This document shows positions 35,095 to 42,650 of a stretch of 42,650 nucleotides of DNA, one piece after another. The position numbers were made by a program, and so were the translations under genes. Every line of letters begins with the position of its first letter. The stretch's first letter is position 1. Below the pieces are notes generated by a model. The model was given only the letters and a program-made list of their open reading frames with translations, was not told the origin of the DNA and did not search any database. This stretch comes from Chromobacterium piscinae (GTDB lineage: Bacteria > Pseudomonadota > Gammaproteobacteria > Burkholderiales > Chromobacteriaceae), in NCBI RefSeq assembly GCF_021129175.1, contig NZ_JAJOHV010000016.1, forward strand, positions 1 through 42,650, in the 5' to 3' direction.

Positions 35095-37083
35095 TTAACG
35101 CAGAACGGCGCGGATCTTGGCGACCACGTTTTCCACGGTGAAGCCGAATTCCTTGAACAGCTGGCCGGCCGGCGCGGATTCGCCGAAGTGGTCGATGCCG
35201 ACCACGTCGCCTTCCAGGCCGACGTACTTGCGCCAGAAGTCCGGATGGCCGGCCTCCACCGCCACGCGCGGCAGGCCCGCCGGCAGCACGCTCTGCTGCC
35301 AGGCCTTGTCCTGGGCGTCGAACACATTGGTGCAGGGCATGGACACCACGCGCACCGGCACGCCCTCGGCGGCCAGCGTTTCCTGCGCCTTCAGCGCCAG
35401 CTCCACTTCCGAGCCGGTGGCGATCAGCACCGCGCGCGCGTTCTCGGCGTCGCGCAGCACGTAGCCGCCCTTCTTGATCGCGGCGGTCTGCGCGGCGTCG
35501 CGGGCGACGAAGGGCAGGTTCTGCCGGCTCAGCACCAGGCTGGACGGGGTGGTTTTCTGCTCGATCGCGTGCGCCCAGGCCACCGCGGTCTCGGTGGTGT
35601 CGCACGGACGCCAGACGTGGTGGTTGGGGATGTAGCGCAGCGTGGCGGTCTGTTCCACCGGCTGGTGGGTCGGGCCGTCTTCGCCGAGGCCGATCGAATC
35701 GTGGGTGAACACGAAGATCGGGTTGATCTTCATCAGCGAGGCCATGCGCAGCGCGTTGCGGGCGTATTCGCTGAACATCAGGAAGGTGCCGCCGTACGGG
35801 CGCAGGCCGCCGTGCAGCGTCATGCCGTTGATGATGGCGGCCATGCCGAACTCGCGCACGCCGTAGCTGATGTAGTTGCCCTTGCCTTCGCCGTCTATCC
35901 ACTTGCTGCCGGACCAGTTGGTCAGGTTGGAGCCGGTCAGGTCGGCGGAGCCGCCGACGAACTCGGGCAGAGACGGAGAGAACGCTTCCAGCGCGATCTG
36001 GCTGGCCTTGCGGGTGGCCACGGTCTGGGCAGCGTCGGCGATCTTGGCGATGGCGGCGGCCTGGGCTTCGGCCCAGCCGGCCGGCAGCTCGCCCGCCATG
36101 CGGCGCTCGAACTCGGCGGCCAGCTGCGGGTGGGCGGCGCGGTAGGCGTCGAAGCGCTTGTTCCATTCGATCTCGGCGACGGCGCCCTGGTCGCGGGCGC
36201 TCCACTCGGCGTAGATCTCGGACGGGATCTCAAACGGCGCGTGCGGCCACTTCAGCAGATCGCGCGCGGCGGCGATCTCGGCGGCGCCCAGCGGCGCGCC
36301 GTGGCAGTCGTGGCTGCCCTGCTTGGTGGGAGCGCCGAAGCCGATGGTGGTGCGGCAGCAGATCAGCGTCGGCTTGTCGGCGCTCTTCTTGGCGGTGGCG
36401 ATCGCGGTGGCGATCTCGGCCGGATCGTGGCCGTTGACGTTGCGGATCACCTGCCAGCCGTAGGCTTCGAAGCGGGCCGGGGTGTCGTCGCTGAACCAGC
36501 CTTCGACGTGGCCGTCGATCGAGATGCCGTTGTCGTCCCAGAACGCGATCAGCTTGGAGAGGCCCCAGGTGCCGGCCAGCGAGCACGCCTCGTGGCTGAT
36601 GCCTTCCATCAGGCAGCCGTCGCCCAGGAAGGCGTAGGTGTGATGGTTGACGATTTCATGGCCGTCGCGGTTGAATTGGACGGCCAGCATCTTCTCGGCC
36701 ATCGCCATGCCGACGGCGTTGGTGATGCCCTGGCCCAGCGGGCCGGTGGTGGTTTCCACGCCCGGCGCGTAACCGTATTCCGGGTGGCCCGGCGTCTTGG
36801 AGTGCAGCTGGCGGAAGTTCTTGAGGTCGTCGATGGAGAGATCGTAGCCGGTCAGGTGCAGCAGGCTGTAGATCAGCATCGAGCCGTGGCCGTTGGAGAG
36901 GACGAAGCGGTCGCGGTCGGCCCAGGCCGGGTTCGCCGGATTGTGCTTCAGGTGATCGCGCCACAGGACTTCGGCGATGTCCGCCATGCCCATCGGAGCG
37001 CCGGGGTGGCCGGATTTGGCTTTTTCCACGGCGTCCATGGAGAGGAAGCGAATAGCGTTGGCAAGCTCGGTGCGGGTAACCAT
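35095..37083 (-). CDS. tkt: Transketolase Tkt
   Basis: 662 residues. A thiamine-diphosphate enzyme that moves two-carbon units between sugar phosphates; its erythrose 4-phosphate product feeds AroG. The N-terminal [46 protein letters not shown], the ThDP motif [13 protein letters not shown]...N, the pyrimidine-domain [22 protein letters not shown] and the C-terminal domain are complete. It leads the carbon block and is followed by a strong terminator. Confidence 0.97.
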   Translation of the reverse strand: MVTRTELANAIRFLSMDAVEKAKSGHPGAPMGMADIAEVLWRDHLKHNPANPAWADRDRFVLSNGHGSMLIYSLLHLTGYDLSIDDLKNFRQLHSKTPGHPEYGYAPGVETTTGPLGQGITNAVGMAMAEKMLAVQFNRDGHEIVNHHTYAFLGDGCLMEGISHEACSLAGTWGLSKLIAFWDDNGISIDGHVEGWFSDDTPARFEAYGWQVIRNVNGHDPAEIATAIATAKKSADKPTLICCRTTIGFGAPTKQGSHDCHGAPLGAAEIAAARDLLKWPHAPFEIPSEIYAEWSARDQGAVAEIEWNKRFDAYRAAHPQLAAEFERRMAGELPAGWAEAQAAAIAKIADAAQTVATRKASQIALEAFSPSLPEFVGGSADLTGSNLTNWSGSKWIDGEGKGNYISYGVREFGMAAIINGMTLHGGLRPYGGTFLMFSEYARNALRMASLMKINPIFVFTHDSIGLGEDGPTHQPVEQTATLRYIPNHHVWRPCDTTETAVAWAHAIEQKTTPSSLVLSRQNLPFVARDAAQTAAIKKGGYVLRDAENARAVLIATGSEVELALKAQETLAAEGVPVRVVSMPCTNVFDAQDKAWQQSVLPAGLPRVAVEAGHPDFWRKYVGLEGDVVGIDHFGESAPAGQLFKEFGFTVENVVAKIRAVLR

Positions 37084-37181
37084 GCAGGTAAAACCTCAAG
37101 ACTATTGGGAACCGGTACGACGGTCCATCCCTCGCGCTCGATGCGGCTGGCGACAGGGGCACTCCGTCGCAAAACCGCGAG

Positions 37182-37211
37182 ATTATCGCCGATTTTGCCC
37201 TTTCCCGGCAA
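37182..37211 (-). promoter_or_regulatory. Predicted sigma-70 promoter of tkt
   Basis: On the minus strand TTGCCG (37211-37206), an 18-base spacer and GATAAT (37187-37182; five of six consensus). The predicted leader is about 92 bases. Confidence 0.5.
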
Positions 37212-37324
37212 CCGGCCGTCCCGGCGCAAATTGAGTACAATCAGGCATAAGCAACGATCAAACGCATTCTTTCGACATATTCGATCAACATCGCGCGCCC
37301 GAGCGCGCCTTTCCGGAGAACCCC

Positions 37325-38062
37325 ATGCAGCAACCCAACAGTCCGCCCATCCATCGCAAAGTCGGCGCCGGCCAAGGCTGGCGCTGGTTCGTGGAAGCGT
37401 TCCAGATCGTGCGCCAGCAACCGTTGACCTGGGTGCTGCTGACCCTGGTCTACCTGGTGATCCAGATCGCGCTGAGCGTGGTGCCGGTGCTGGGCGACCT
37501 GGCCAGCGCGCTGATCGGCCCGCTGTTCGCCGCCGGCTTCGTGATGGCCGCCGCCAAGTCCGAGCGCGGCGAGGAGCTGGAGCTGGCCGACCTGTTCGCC
37601 GCCTTCCGCCAGATGCCCGGCCCGCTGCTGCTGCTGGGCGCGATGATCTTCGGCCTGATGCTGGTGGTGATCGTGGCCGCGGTGGCGATGGGTGTGTCCG
37701 GCGGCCTGATGGGCGGCCTGCTCGGCAAGGCGGCCGGGGCGGGCGCGTCCACCGCCGCGGGCGGCGGCGCCGCCGTCGCGCTGGGGGCGCTGGCCCTGAT
37801 CGGCGGCGTGCTGGTGGGCATGGCCTACTGGTTCGCGCCTGCCATGGTGGCGCTGAACCGCATCGATCCCTGGCCGGCGCTGCGCGCCAGCCTGAAGGCC
37901 TGCCTGAGCAACTGGCTGCCGCTCTTGGTGGCCAGCCTGGTGCTGGGCCTAAGCTGCATGGTGGCTTTGCTGCCGCTGGGCCTGGGCCTGCTGCTGTGGA
38001 TCCCGGTGGCCTTCGTCACCGCCTACACCGGCTGGCGCGACGTGTTCGCGCCGCAGCAGTAA
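37325..38062 (+). CDS. BPSS1780-family membrane protein
   Basis: 245 residues with about five to six hydrophobic segments. The N-terminal GAGQGWRWFVEAFQIVRQQPLTWVLLTLVYLVI and C-terminal PVAFVTAYTGWRDVF are shared by a betaproteobacterial membrane family named after Burkholderia BPSS1780. A glycine/alanine-rich stretch at about residues 120-160 breaks two helices. No function is known for the family. CCGGAGAACCCC before the ATG is a good ribosome site. Divergent from tkt and followed by a terminator. Confidence 0.83.
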   Translation: MQQPNSPPIHRKVGAGQGWRWFVEAFQIVRQQPLTWVLLTLVYLVIQIALSVVPVLGDLASALIGPLFAAGFVMAAAKSERGEELELADLFAAFRQMPGPLLLLGAMIFGLMLVVIVAAVAMGVSGGLMGGLLGKAAGAGASTAAGGGAAVALGALALIGGVLVGMAYWFAPAMVALNRIDPWPALRASLKACLSNWLPLLVASLVLGLSCMVALLPLGLGLLLWIPVAFVTAYTGWRDVFAPQQ

Positions 38063-38095
38063 GCCGCGCGGCCGGCAAGGCCGCGCAGCCAAACG

Positions 38096-38129
38096 AAACG
38101 GGCAGGGCCTCTCGGCGCCTGCCCGTTTT
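38096..38129. terminator. Bidirectional intrinsic terminator between convergent genes
   Basis: AAACGGGCAGG (38096-38106) pairs with CCTGCCCGTTT (38118-38128). T-run on the plus strand and an equivalent one on the minus strand; it serves the membrane protein gene and the convergent methyltransferase gene. Confidence 0.9.
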
Positions 38130-38140
38130 CGCTTCCGCGC

Positions 38141-38812
38141 TCAGCGTTCGACGATGGCCAGCGCGAAACCGTCGTAGCCCTTGCCGCCCACGGTTTGGAT
38201 CGCGGTGGCGGACAGCCGGGGATGGCTGCCCATCAGCTCGATGAAACGGCGGGTGCCGACGATGGCCGGATCGGGATTGGCCGGATTAGCCACCTCGCCC
38301 TGGCGCGCGACATTGTCGCCGACGATCACCGTGCCCGGTCGCGACAGCCGCAGCGCCAGCTCCAGATACACCGGGTTGTTGGGCTTGTCGGCGTCGATGA
38401 ACACCAGGTCGAACGGCGCCGCGCCGTCGTCTATCAGGCGTTGCAGCGAGTCCGCGGCCGCGCCCTGGATGATGTCCACCTTGCCGGCGACGCCGGCGCG
38501 GGCCAGATTGGCGGCCGCCACCTCCACATGCCGGGCTTCGTATTCCAACGTCACCAGCCGGCCGTCGGCCGGCAGCGCGCGCGCCAGCCAGATCGTGCTG
38601 TAGCCGCCCAAGGTACCAATCTCCAGAATCCGCCGCGCGCCGTGGATGCGCGCCAGCAGATTCAAGAACTTGCCCTGGTTGGGCGCCACATTGATCGCCG
38701 GCAGCCCGGCGGCGGCGCTGTCGGCCAGCGCCGCCTCCAGCGCGGCGTCCTGCGGGACCAGCTGTTGGCAGAAATAATCGTCCACCGCGTTCCATTGCGC
38801 TTGCATCGTCAT
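38141..38812 (-). CDS. SAM-dependent O-methyltransferase (class I, metal-dependent type)
   Basis: 223 residues from the ATG at 38812 (MTMQAQW; GGAG about nine bases upstream). The SAM-binding ILEIGTLGGYSTIWLA (motif I), VTLEYEARHVEVA (motif II) and the metal-site FDLVFIDADKPNNPVYLELAL with VIVGDNVARQGEV are characteristic of the catechol O-methyltransferase-like family 3. It would methylate a small phenolic or catechol. An ATG at 38827 overlaps the stop of the glutathione transferase upstream (TGATG) and could also be the start; in either case the two genes are coupled. Confidence 0.9.
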   Translation of the reverse strand: MTMQAQWNAVDDYFCQQLVPQDAALEAALADSAAAGLPAINVAPNQGKFLNLLARIHGARRILEIGTLGGYSTIWLARALPADGRLVTLEYEARHVEVAAANLARAGVAGKVDIIQGAAADSLQRLIDDGAAPFDLVFIDADKPNNPVYLELALRLSRPGTVIVGDNVARQGEVANPANPDPAIVGTRRFIELMGSHPRLSATAIQTVGGKGYDGFALAIVER

Positions 38813-38826
38813 CTCTCGGTTCTCCA

Positions 38827-39444
38827 TCAGGCCACGCCCTCGCCCCCGTGGGCCTGGTAGGCGGGGCGGCGGCGCAGGCGCTCGAAATAGGCTTCGACTT
38901 TCGGCAGCGCCGGCTTGTCGAATGGCGTCAGCAGCCAGCGCTGCACCGATACCCCCAGCACGATGTCGGCCAACGTGAATGTCTCGCCCCGCAGCCAGCC
39001 CTCGCCCAACTGCGACTCCAGCACCGCCATCTGCTTGTTCCACGCCGCCACGCTATCGGCGATGCGCGCCGGATCGCGATGCTCCGGGCTGTTGCGGCTC
39101 AGCGCGTGGAAGGCGTAGCTCCAGGCCGGATTCAGATCGGCGGCCTGCCAGTCCATCCAACGCTCGACCTGGGCGCGCGCCGCCGGATCGGCTGGCAGCA
39201 AGTCGTGGCGGCCGTGCTTGGCGGCCAGATAGCGGCAGATGGCGTTGGACTCGGACAGCCTCACCTCGCCGTCCACCAGCGCCGGGATCATGGAGAACGG
39301 ATTCAGCGCCAGGAATTCCGGATCGGAAACCGGGCGCACGCCGCGCCCCCAGTCCTCGCGTTCGTAGTCGAGACCGATTTCATGGCAGGTCCACAGCACC
39401 TTGCGGACATTGATGGAATTGCTGCGGCCGAGAATGCGGAGCAT
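38827..39444 (-). CDS. Glutathione S-transferase family protein
   Basis: 205 residues. The N-terminal domain has GRSNSINVRKVLWTCHEIGLDYE, NPFSMIPALVDGEVRLSESNAICRYL (cis-Pro and the glutathione-binding Glu-Ser); the C-terminal helical domain ends in LADIVLGVSVQRWL. It is distinct from the one at 11820. The gene shares its end with the downstream methyltransferase, so the pair may handle aromatic or electrophilic compounds together. GAGGAAGCCGCC precedes the ATG, and TATACT (39479-39474, minus) is a possible -10. Confidence 0.92.
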   Translation of the reverse strand: MLRILGRSNSINVRKVLWTCHEIGLDYEREDWGRGVRPVSDPEFLALNPFSMIPALVDGEVRLSESNAICRYLAAKHGRHDLLPADPAARAQVERWMDWQAADLNPAWSYAFHALSRNSPEHRDPARIADSVAAWNKQMAVLESQLGEGWLRGETFTLADIVLGVSVQRWLLTPFDKPALPKVEAYFERLRRRPAYQAHGGEGVA

Positions 39445-39543
39445 GGCGGCTTCCTCGCGGTGGGGAAACGGCCAGTATAATCCGATTCATGCCGGATGAT
39501 TATTTAGTCGGCGCCTGCCGCGCCGAATATCCGCAAACCGCCG

Positions 39544-39813
39544 CTAGGCCTCCTCCAGCCCCGCCCTTAGCAGTCGGGCGTGCAGCACCATGTTCTCCAG
39601 CGCCAGCCGCGCGGTGGCGGCCAGGTAGACCATCATCCGCTTGGCTTCGTCCGGCTCTTCGGCACGGAACACCAGTTCGCGCTCCAGCAGCGAATCGACG
39701 ATCAATTCGCGCAGGTTTTGCTCGTCGAACGGCAGGTCGGCGTAATCGATCGGGTCCTCCGACTCCACGTCCTCCACCAGGCACAACAGGCTTTCGCGAC
39801 TAAGCATGTCCAT
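39544..39813 (-). CDS. Hypothetical protein, 89 residues
   Basis: An acidic 89-residue protein without signal peptide or membrane segment. It is mostly helical: LLCLVEDVESEDPIDYADLPFDEQNLRELIVDSLLE, then MMVYLAATARLALENMVLHARLLRAG. I do not recognise the family. GAGGGAACC precedes the ATG, so the frame is probably real. It is divergent from the WYL regulator, 99 bases away, and alone on its strand. Confidence 0.65.
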   Translation of the reverse strand: MDMLSRESLLCLVEDVESEDPIDYADLPFDEQNLRELIVDSLLERELVFRAEEPDEAKRMMVYLAATARLALENMVLHARLLRAGLEEA

Positions 39814-39912
39814 GGTTCCCTCCCGCGTGACGGCCCGGCGGGCCCTTGATTCAGTGTAGCCGCTCGCGCGTTGGCGCTACACTTGGCAACCCCGCAGCCG
39901 ACGATCACACCC

Positions 39913-40635
39913 ATGCGCAAAGCCGAACGCCTGTTCCAACTGGTCAACCTGATCCGCGCCCGCCAGCCCATCACCGCGGCGGAGCTGGCCGAGCGGCTGA
40001 GCGTGTCGGTGCGCAGCATCTACCGCTACATCGACGATCTGTCGGTCAACGGCATCCCGGTGTACGGCGAGGCCGGCGTCGGCTACCGGCTGGACGAAAA
40101 CTTCGAACTGCCGCCGCTGACGCTGAACTCGGCCGAGCTGGAAGCGCTGACGCTGGCGATGGACATGCTGTCGCGCGCGGTGGGCAACGACCTGAGCCGA
40201 GCGGCGCAAAGCCTGCTGGCCAAGATCTACGCCAGCCTGCCCGACGCGCGCGCCAGCGACGGCGGAGGCGAGGTGCTGGCCTTCACCGAGCCGTTCGACG
40301 ACGCGCACAAGGCGCGCTGGGACCAGCTGCGCCTGGCCATCTCCGAGCGCGCGGCGCTGGACATCGACTATTTCAGCCTGGCGCAGGCCCGCACCCGGCG
40401 CACGGTGTTCCCGCTGGGCCTGCTGTACTGGGGCGGCAAGTGGACGCTGGTGGCGTGGTGCGGCCTGCGCGGCGACTACCGCAGCTTCCGCGTCGACCTG
40501 ATCCAGGCGCTGCGGCGGACCGAATCCTCGCCGCCGCCATCGCACGCCAGCCTGGCCGACTACCTGCGCCGGCAGCAGCAGGCGTGGCGGCGCGAGCATG
40601 CCACTGACAATACGCTGTCAGCAGGGGCATTCTAA
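39913..40635 (+). CDS. YafY-type WYL-domain transcriptional regulator
   Basis: 240 residues. Residues 1-60 are a winged helix (HTH_11: RLFQLVNLIRARQPITAAELAERLSVSVRSIYRYIDDLSVNGIPV), and residues about 125-215 are a WYL domain (ALDIDYFSLAQ; TVFPLGLLYWGGKWTLVAWCGLRGDYRSFRVDLI), a likely ligand or nucleotide sensor. The start at 39913 begins MRKAERLF, as is normal for the family. The VOC protein gene follows 58 bases later, and such regulators often control it. Confidence 0.92.
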   Translation: MRKAERLFQLVNLIRARQPITAAELAERLSVSVRSIYRYIDDLSVNGIPVYGEAGVGYRLDENFELPPLTLNSAELEALTLAMDMLSRAVGNDLSRAAQSLLAKIYASLPDARASDGGGEVLAFTEPFDDAHKARWDQLRLAISERAALDIDYFSLAQARTRRTVFPLGLLYWGGKWTLVAWCGLRGDYRSFRVDLIQALRRTESSPPPSHASLADYLRRQQQAWRREHATDNTLSAGAF

Positions 40636-40693
40636 ACTGTCGCATGGGCGCGGCAGTCTGAACCATTCCGCCGCCCGCAACGAAAGGAAAACC

Positions 40694-41086
40694 ATGCTTT
40701 CCCATCCCTTCTGCGTCCGGCTCGCCGTGCAGGATGCCGGCGCCACGCTGGACTTCTTCGAGTCGCTCGGCTACGAAGTCGTCCGCGACAGCCTCTCCCG
40801 GCACGAAACCGTGTACGCAGTCCGCGAGGGCGGCGCCACGCTGTTCACCGTGCAGCCGCGCGCGGGCGCCTGCGCCTTCCTGCCGCGCCCGGCATCCAGC
40901 CTGTCGCCGGCCAGCGCCATCTTCTACCTGCGCGTCGACGACATCTTCGCCAAGCTGGACCAGGCGGGCGACAAAATAGACATCATCGCCAGGTACGAGG
41001 ACGACCACTGCCGGATCTGCTACTTCCCGGACCCGGACGGCCACGTGTTCGCCTTCATCGAGCGGGAAGAAGAGGAAGCCGCGTGA
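40694..41086 (+). CDS. VOC-family (glyoxalase/bleomycin-resistance fold) protein
   Basis: 130 residues from the ATG at 40694, which has GAAAGGAAAACC upstream. A single vicinal-oxygen-chelate domain: FCVRLAVQDAGATLDFFESLGYEVV at the start, a second beta-alpha unit with AIFYLRVDDIFAKLDQAG, and the closing CRICYFPDPDGHVFAFIERE with the metal-ligand Glu. Enzyme activity or drug sequestration is not determinable. Transcribed with the regulator upstream and the NTF2-like gene downstream. Confidence 0.85.
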   Translation: MLSHPFCVRLAVQDAGATLDFFESLGYEVVRDSLSRHETVYAVREGGATLFTVQPRAGACAFLPRPASSLSPASAIFYLRVDDIFAKLDQAGDKIDIIARYEDDHCRICYFPDPDGHVFAFIEREEEEAA

Positions 41087-41090
41087 CCTC

Positions 41091-41483
41091 ATGCGCTATG
41101 CTTCAGGCATGAACGCGATCCCTATTCCCTCCCTGCCGCTGCTGCTGTCATTGGAGGAAGGCGTATGGCGGGCCTTCGTGGCCGGCGACGCCGATGCCGA
41201 CGCCGCGCTGCTGGACGACGACTTCGTCGGCGTCTACGCCAGCGGCTTCTCCAACCGGGACCAGCACGTCGCGCCGCTGCGCGCCGGCCCGGCCGCCGTC
41301 CGCTACCAGCTGGACCAGGCGCGGCTGGTCTGGACCGCTCCCGGCGCCGGCCTGCTCAGCTACCGCGCGCAATGGCTGCGCCCCAACGCCGAACAGGAGG
41401 AAACCATGTACATCTCCTCGTTGTGGCTGCACCGGGACGGCCAGTGGCGCAACCTGTTCAGCCAGGACACCCCAGTCCCATAG
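41091..41483 (+). CDS. NTF2-like (DUF4440-type) protein
   Basis: 130 residues (124 if the ATG at 41109 is used; neither has a clear ribosome site). An alpha-beta NTF2-like fold: LEEGVWRAFVAGDADADAALLDDDFVGVYASGF, then YRAQWLR and YISSLWLHRDGQWRNLFSQDTP. DUF4440 proteins bind small molecules or act as hydrolase or isomerase scaffolds. It starts four bases after the VOC gene stop, so it is part of the same unit; role unknown. Confidence 0.8.
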   Translation: MRYASGMNAIPIPSLPLLLSLEEGVWRAFVAGDADADAALLDDDFVGVYASGFSNRDQHVAPLRAGPAAVRYQLDQARLVWTAPGAGLLSYRAQWLRPNAEQEETMYISSLWLHRDGQWRNLFSQDTPVP

Positions 41484-41545
41484 TCCAGGCCCTGCGCGGC
41501 GCGGCTTCACGCGGCGCGATCATGCGCGTTGACAGAAATGGCGGC

Positions 41546-41583
41546 TTATCCACAAAGCCCGCCAATCCTCTCGTTTATCCACA
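41546..41583 (+). promoter_or_regulatory. Two perfect DnaA boxes (TTATCCACA) in tandem
   Basis: TTATCCACA occurs at 41546-41554 and 41575-41583, same orientation, 29 bases apart. Both are exact matches to the high-affinity DnaA box in a GC-rich region where the word is very unlikely by chance. A TTGACA (41529-41534) lies just before the first box. No dnaA, dnaN or other origin gene is near, so this is probably a DnaA-titration or DnaA-regulated promoter site rather than oriC. Confidence 0.6.
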
Positions 41584-41634
41584 GCCATCGCCGATGGCAT
41601 GAGGCCACTCCCAGACTGGCCAAGGAGACCGTCC

Positions 41635-42159
41635 ATGCGCATGTCCCGCTCCACCCTCCTCGCCCTGCTAGCGCTGAGCGCCGCGCCGCAGATCCACGCC
41701 GCGGCCTGCACCTCCAACGCCAATGTCCAAACCAGCGCCAAGTCCGACGCCGACAACCGCGCGGCCGGCGGCAAGGGCGGCCACGTCGGCCTGCACATGA
41801 AAAACGCGGCGCTGCCGCTGCCGCCCAGCGGCGCGCAAAGCCAGATCGACAAGTCGGTGTTCGAAAACTGGGCCGCGTTCAAGCAGTCCTTCGATAAATG
41901 GAGCAAGGACACCACCAAGCCGCACGTCAACTGCGGCACCAGCGGCGGCCCCAAGGACATCGTCGACGCCGGCCTGGTCGGCGTCACCCAAGGTTGGAAA
42001 TGCACCAAGGCCGGCGACAACGGCCTGTGCGAAACCTGGCAGAAATTCACCCCGGTCAAGGTCTGCTTCTGGTATTACAACGCGCCCGGCAGCGGCGGCA
42101 CCGCCGGCAAATGGTTGCTGAACACCGCCTATCCGTCGCTGAACGCGGATTGTTCCTGA
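41635..42159 (+). CDS. Small secreted Cys-rich protein, possible RNase A-like (BECR-fold) nuclease
   Basis: 174 residues. AAGGAG lies seven bases before the ATG at 41635. Residues 1-22 are a Sec signal (MRMSR, LLALLALSAAP, AxA at IHAAA). The mature protein has six cysteines, so probably three disulfides. Mature segments KGGHVGLHM, a helix SVFENWAAFKQSFDKW and the end KVCFWYYN-AGKWLLNTAYPS resemble, in order, bacterial RNase A-like toxin domains (GGH-x3-H, a hydrophobic helix, then a terminal strand ending in TAYP). This similarity is by eye and short. It has no attached delivery domain and no obvious immunity gene. If wrong, it is a hypothetical secreted protein. Confidence 0.5.
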   Translation: MRMSRSTLLALLALSAAPQIHAAACTSNANVQTSAKSDADNRAAGGKGGHVGLHMKNAALPLPPSGAQSQIDKSVFENWAAFKQSFDKWSKDTTKPHVNCGTSGGPKDIVDAGLVGVTQGWKCTKAGDNGLCETWQKFTPVKVCFWYYNAPGSGGTAGKWLLNTAYPSLNADCS

Positions 42160-42243
42160 CGCCTTGTCCCCCGTCATGGCCGGCATGCTGCCGGCCGCGG
42201 CCGCTCTGCTAGAATGACGGCTTCGACTCTCCATTTCCCCTCC

Positions 42244-42650
42244 ATGCGCAGCCGCCTCTCCGCCGTCGTCGCCAGTTGGCCCTTCCTGATCTCGCTTCTG
42301 CTGTTGCTGGCCAACGACTGGTGGCTGAAACCAAGCCATCCGGGCTGGCTCAGCGGCAAACTGTCCGATTTCGCGGGCCTGATGCTGATCGGCCTGCTGC
42401 TGCAGGCTGCCTGGCCGCGCCGCTTTCTGGCGTCGGCCGCCGGCCTGGCGCTGGCCTGGCTGTGGTGGAAAAGCCCCATATCGACGCCGGCGATCCAGTC
42501 CTTCAACACCGCGCTGCCGTTCGCCATCGCCCGCACCGTCGACTACGGCGACCTGATCGCGCTGTGGGTACTGCCGCTGTGCCGGCTGGCCTGGCTGCGG
42601 CATGAGCGGATGGCCGCGCTGCCGGCGGCCGCGCGCCGCTGGTTGGCGCC
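42244..42650 (+). CDS. Hypothetical membrane protein (3' part beyond window edge)
   Basis: 135 complete codons, then the window ends. The protein begins MRSRLSAVVASWPFLISLLLLLANDWWLK and has several membrane helices. The segments LSGKLSDFAGLMLIGLLLQ and ARTVDYGDLIALWVLPLC match a widespread uncharacterised membrane family whose marker is the G-K-L-S-D-F-A-G motif. No function is known. The gene begins 84 bases after the secreted protein; a GGCCGGCA-TGC-TGCCGGCC hairpin lies between them (42178-42196). Confidence 0.7.
   Translation, partial: MRSRLSAVVASWPFLISLLLLLANDWWLKPSHPGWLSGKLSDFAGLMLIGLLLQAAWPRRFLASAAGLALAWLWWKSPISTPAIQSFNTALPFAIARTVDYGDLIALWVLPLCRLAWLRHERMAALPAAARRWLA

Noticed and set aside
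35044-38244. 1066-codon open frame on the plus strand opposite tkt
   Set aside because: It runs across tkt antisense, a promoter, another gene in a different frame and a terminator. No domain is recognisable.
41546-41583. Replication origin from the two DnaA boxes
   Set aside because: Only two boxes, no AT-rich unwinding region, and no dnaA, dnaN, gidA or parA nearby.
42178-42215. Terminator plus promoter before the last gene
   Set aside because: The hairpin has no T-run and TAGAAT at 42210 lacks a usable -35 element.

Overview
The window is a GC-rich (roughly two-thirds G+C), densely coded stretch of a bacterial chromosome. Gene content (dksA, pilTU, tkt-gap-pgk-fba, sorAB, moaDE, a type 2 PHA depolymerase) and protein style point to a betaproteobacterium of the Neisseriales, most likely Chromobacterium or a close relative. 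This is inferred from recognisable families, not from a database search. No rRNA, tRNA, CRISPR array, prophage or intact insertion sequence is visible. Most of the window is core genome.

Layout. 1-1044: thiE (cut by the left edge) and thiD on the minus strand. 1045-6271: a plus-strand run with rubredoxin, an M48 lipoprotein protease, a YjbR-like protein, hemJ, a CYTH protein, a small membrane protein, the periplasmic sulfite dehydrogenase pair sorAB and a CPBP protease. 6397-10083: purE-purK, a gene-free stretch holding a layered palindrome, then alkD-purC. 10226-12431: rimJ, an alpha/beta hydrolase and a glutathione transferase whose stop codon lies in the end of a 119-bp MITE-like element. 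12588-18041: an exported carbonic-anhydrase-like protein (minus), fadH behind a promoter with an embedded operator, and two secreted enzymes (a DNase II homologue and a PHA depolymerase). 18106-22521: a minus-strand block of aroG, dksA, a cytochrome c, yggT, proC and yggS. 22659-28753: pilT, pilU, two tandem 537-residue receiver-TPR proteins and thpR. 28760-37083: a minus-strand block of an AIM24-type protein, moaE-moaD, a candidate small RNA, and the carbon cluster fba, lysE-type exporter, pgk, gap, tkt. 37325-42650: a membrane protein, an O-methyltransferase, a second glutathione transferase, a small hypothetical protein, a WYL regulator with a VOC protein and an NTF2-like protein, a small secreted Cys-rich protein that resembles RNase A-like toxin domains, and a partial membrane protein.

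How the genes connect. tkt, gap, pgk and fba form a central carbon block, mostly as separately terminated units. purE, purK and purC serve one purine pathway. moaD and moaE build the pterin cofactor that the SorA enzyme needs. The DNase II homologue and depolymerase suggest extracellular scavenging of nucleic acid and polyester. pilT and pilU drive type IV pilus retraction, and the adjacent receiver-TPR pair may tie signalling to pili.

The least explained items are the receiver-TPR tandem pair, the candidate sRNA near 30391-30495, the secreted RNase-A-like protein preceded by two perfect DnaA boxes, the MITE at 12429-12547, and the three-tier palindrome at 8161-8267.
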